Below, piece after piece: positions 63,301 to 64,000 of a DNA stretch of 64,000 nt. The notes under the pieces were generated by a model. That model was not told the origin of the DNA, ran no database searches, and saw only the letters and a program-made list of their open reading frames with translations. The stretch covers positions 372,001-436,000 of the forward strand of contig NZ_NETS01000011.1 in NCBI RefSeq assembly GCF_002150035.1. The letters are read 5' to 3'. A program made the translations under genes and the position numbers. The stretch is from Leptospira venezuelensis (GTDB lineage: Bacteria; Spirochaetota; Leptospiria; Leptospirales; Leptospiraceae). The first letter of the stretch is position 1; the number at the start of each line of letters is the position of its first letter.

Positions 63301-63964
63301 TCATCACTCTGTCAGAGATAAGAGAAGGATCTACCATTCCCTGTAAGAGTCCGGCGATAGCCTGCTTAGCATTCGTATTCCGATTGATCGCCTTGTCTAA
63401 TACGTCTTCCAATTCCACAAAAAGGATCCGAATTTCAGGATCTTTCAATACTGCGGAGACCTCTTTAAACTTTGTCTCCATAGTTTCTTTGGAATAATTT
63501 GTGTACATGTACTTCAAAGCAGTTTGGCTCAATGGTGCCAAATTACGAAGTACAGGTTTACGATAAGTACGTAAAGCTTCCAACCAGGGTTGGAGAACAT
63601 CGAATGCGTTATTTGGAGCTTTCTCAATACGATCCAAAAGGGAGTGAACTCTGAGAAGTGACTGACGCACATGAGCTTCCGGTTTTAGAAGAAGATCTCC
63701 CGAAACTCTTAAGAATCCCACGATATCCTCTCTGTAAGGAATAGTCATGGAAGACTCTAATTTAAGATTAAAATGAATAGGTTCTAAACTTTGGAAACCT
63801 GATTTGATGGAAGGATAATCATCAAACAAATTGAAAAGGCGAATTCCTTTATAATCGATATTATCGTAAAAAGTATCCGCGCTTGTTTTCTCACCACCTG
63901 CCTGACAGCCCATCCCCAGAGCCAAACAAAGTGAGAAAAGAATGTGTGCTTTCTTTATATTCAT
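60383..63964 (-). CDS. Giant lipoprotein, 1193 aa, unknown
   Basis: The protein starts MNIKKAHILFSLCLALGMGC with the lipobox Cys at 20. I recognise no domain. It is mostly helical in the N-terminal half (LLRVHSLLDRIEKAPNNAFD, KLIQMIGALGKSFRQRAGF) and less so in the middle (Gly/Asn/Ser-rich, TASGSCSGGTICKWVGPGGR). The C-terminal quarter is again helical. Its stop overlaps the GTG of the next gene, and a terminator follows that gene, so the pair is one unit. It is the first gene of that unit in the window and its promoter lies near or beyond the right edge. Confidence 0.78.
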   Translation of the reverse strand: MNIKKAHILFSLCLALGMGCQAGGEKTSADTFYDNIDYKGIRLFNLFDDYPSIKSGFQSLEPIHFNLKLESSMTIPYREDIVGFLRVSGDLLLKPEAHVRQSLLRVHSLLDRIEKAPNNAFDVLQPWLEALRTYRKPVLRNLAPLSQTALKYMYTNYSKETMETKFKEVSAVLKDPEIRILFVELEDVLDKAINRNTNAKQAIAGLLQGMVDPSLISDRVMKEKLIQMIGALGKSFRQRAGFSDAKSSETVLKNLVVNLEKFYTAGGSVYSDPAFADYRDATYPSEFATVLSESFRYLRPMLGRGGNYTSDPNVILSLEMAKNFAKFDFSSGITGVDNSLRELIRMDASGLDRADPANITSSPITALESLMFILTLSDTYGFRWENPADTSMMRLEPNGSGNGGPMTGGILTVGDSIYSMKSAMTGNIGIKAFMNQSSADAAVFKNGDANTPTALSIGINTPTLTLLEAPDPAIIPAANDPVYTKTIPFIMKLIRTVLVSGGGPYYNKNRVDSSGNVLTLDGKIYRDSTGVDLIYKESWNTSEYRIKVSNTASGSCSGGTICKWVGPGGRETNAVVANNSFAPVAAGANASGAKGWSIPVWEIPKDNTTERAVNTDEEALYKNFQWLLHEKRMVAVIPLRASLGAGVPYKMAAYVTLIANGMTGLMNARPVLQDGSTCSDRINAIWKIKNTFLKPGCASSTQPNFRQPGVPILQENYSDIPGDSMFYLEAWDYGTSGASSLTFNSLGDASVYSIFYPDPENSYGVIPQVIAANFAVMERLSFLTPDKVLPSGANVSYGKSVEEAWGQRNRLLPLILSLAWTLDDQANPSLNKNPFQILTGLSAALTRPLLARITDPEPNSGGRTIDVVKIVNSDSSVRSNSATESEYFFRYLDPVSSKPVRSPLSILAENERRYQDGLLNLMSRTDLLSTFVQMLAEMGKPERASGALLTFQSIADLIGEIKLNNESPTAVQFNLEAYLGEVRDMLAAFPDSRVANIYDPEWDRLGIWAVRLRDYFDPESVYSLLPTLEFSMDMIIDNIPTTAQLTAVVDLLGGLTRDQSSTQDYLITNLLSVDTADLAQVSSPYGRSTVGVLMGIVKSGEFYSYLEADMRSPYSLKSIFKDAKRLLVSDMIQTERKDQSSLIYTAGVLMDIFADLTSTGKKQFPDGFVFYDRFNEDENSDTYWDRFVTVFTR

Positions 63965-64000
63965 ATCTATTAGCTTATCCTAACAGTTTCTTTCCAAGTG

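Noticed and set aside
1..64000. CRISPR arrays, tRNA or rRNA genes, IS elements and prophage genes
   Set aside because: I looked for regular spaced repeats, tRNA-like folds with TTC loops, transposase motifs and phage structural genes and saw none.

Overview
The window is chromosomal DNA from a spirochaete, almost certainly the genus Leptospira. The evidence is the many short lipoprotein signal peptides with spirochaete-style lipoboxes (FAYC, FANC, LTYC, GMGC, ILGC), the high density of PAS/HisKA_2 histidine kinases, the HAMP-linked class III adenylate cyclase, a Gram-negative envelope set (LptD, UppP) and GatCAB-type tRNA amidation. By eye the GC content is about 40 percent, higher than usual for L. 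interrogans, so a saprophytic or intermediate species is possible; I cannot name one. I saw no tRNA, rRNA, CRISPR array, insertion sequence or prophage. About 47 genes fill the window, with overlaps and short gaps nearly everywhere.

Layout. 1-12848 (minus): housekeeping and envelope genes, gatC-gatA (partial), lptD and a WbaP-type sugar transferase, uppP, a lipoprotein, mfd, panC, hisD. 12914-14058: exonuclease III convergent with a small unknown gene. 14204-19986: a response-regulator diguanylate cyclase, a Csp-like Cys-rich protein, and a three-gene phosphorelay (multi-PAS kinase, CheY-like regulator, receiver-PAS-kinase). 20111-20566: cyclophilin. 20783-29153 (plus): four overlapping genes, adenylate cyclase, FecR-domain protein with beta-sandwich repeats, DUF5683-type protein and beta-helix lipoprotein. 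29192-37367 (minus): DUF1566 lipoprotein, ABC-F ATPase, two PAS/HisKA_2 kinases, a hydrolase lipoprotein and a cyclic-nucleotide-binding protein. 37542-40060 (plus): DUF445 membrane protein, small unknown, alpha/beta hydrolase. 40057-42822 (minus): pgsB-pgsC-pgsW for poly-gamma-glutamate. 42865-46976 (minus): PAS-SpoIIE phosphatase, PAS kinase, RRM protein and FKBP isomerase. 47212-50225 (plus): Pit phosphate transporter with a PhoU-like tail, a possible gene remnant and a small membrane protein. 50450-56296 (minus): fused TRAP permease, solute-binding protein, TatT-like lipoprotein and a membrane-anchored SARP/BTAD regulator. 56664-63964 (minus): two very large coupled lipoproteins followed by a strong terminator.

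How the genes work together. Signalling dominates: c-di-GMP, cAMP, phosphorelay and a PP2C partner-switch-type phosphatase all occur, alongside envelope and surface genes. The most system-like units are the cAMP cyclase/FecR operon, the TRAP/TatT-like operon with its 7TM-SARP neighbour, and the giant lipoprotein pair. The second giant lipoprotein (1223 aa) carries an N-terminal Big_5 domain and a C-terminal part that reminds me of BPI/TULIP lipid-binding proteins. That last assignment is an inference from sequence feel and needs a structure search.
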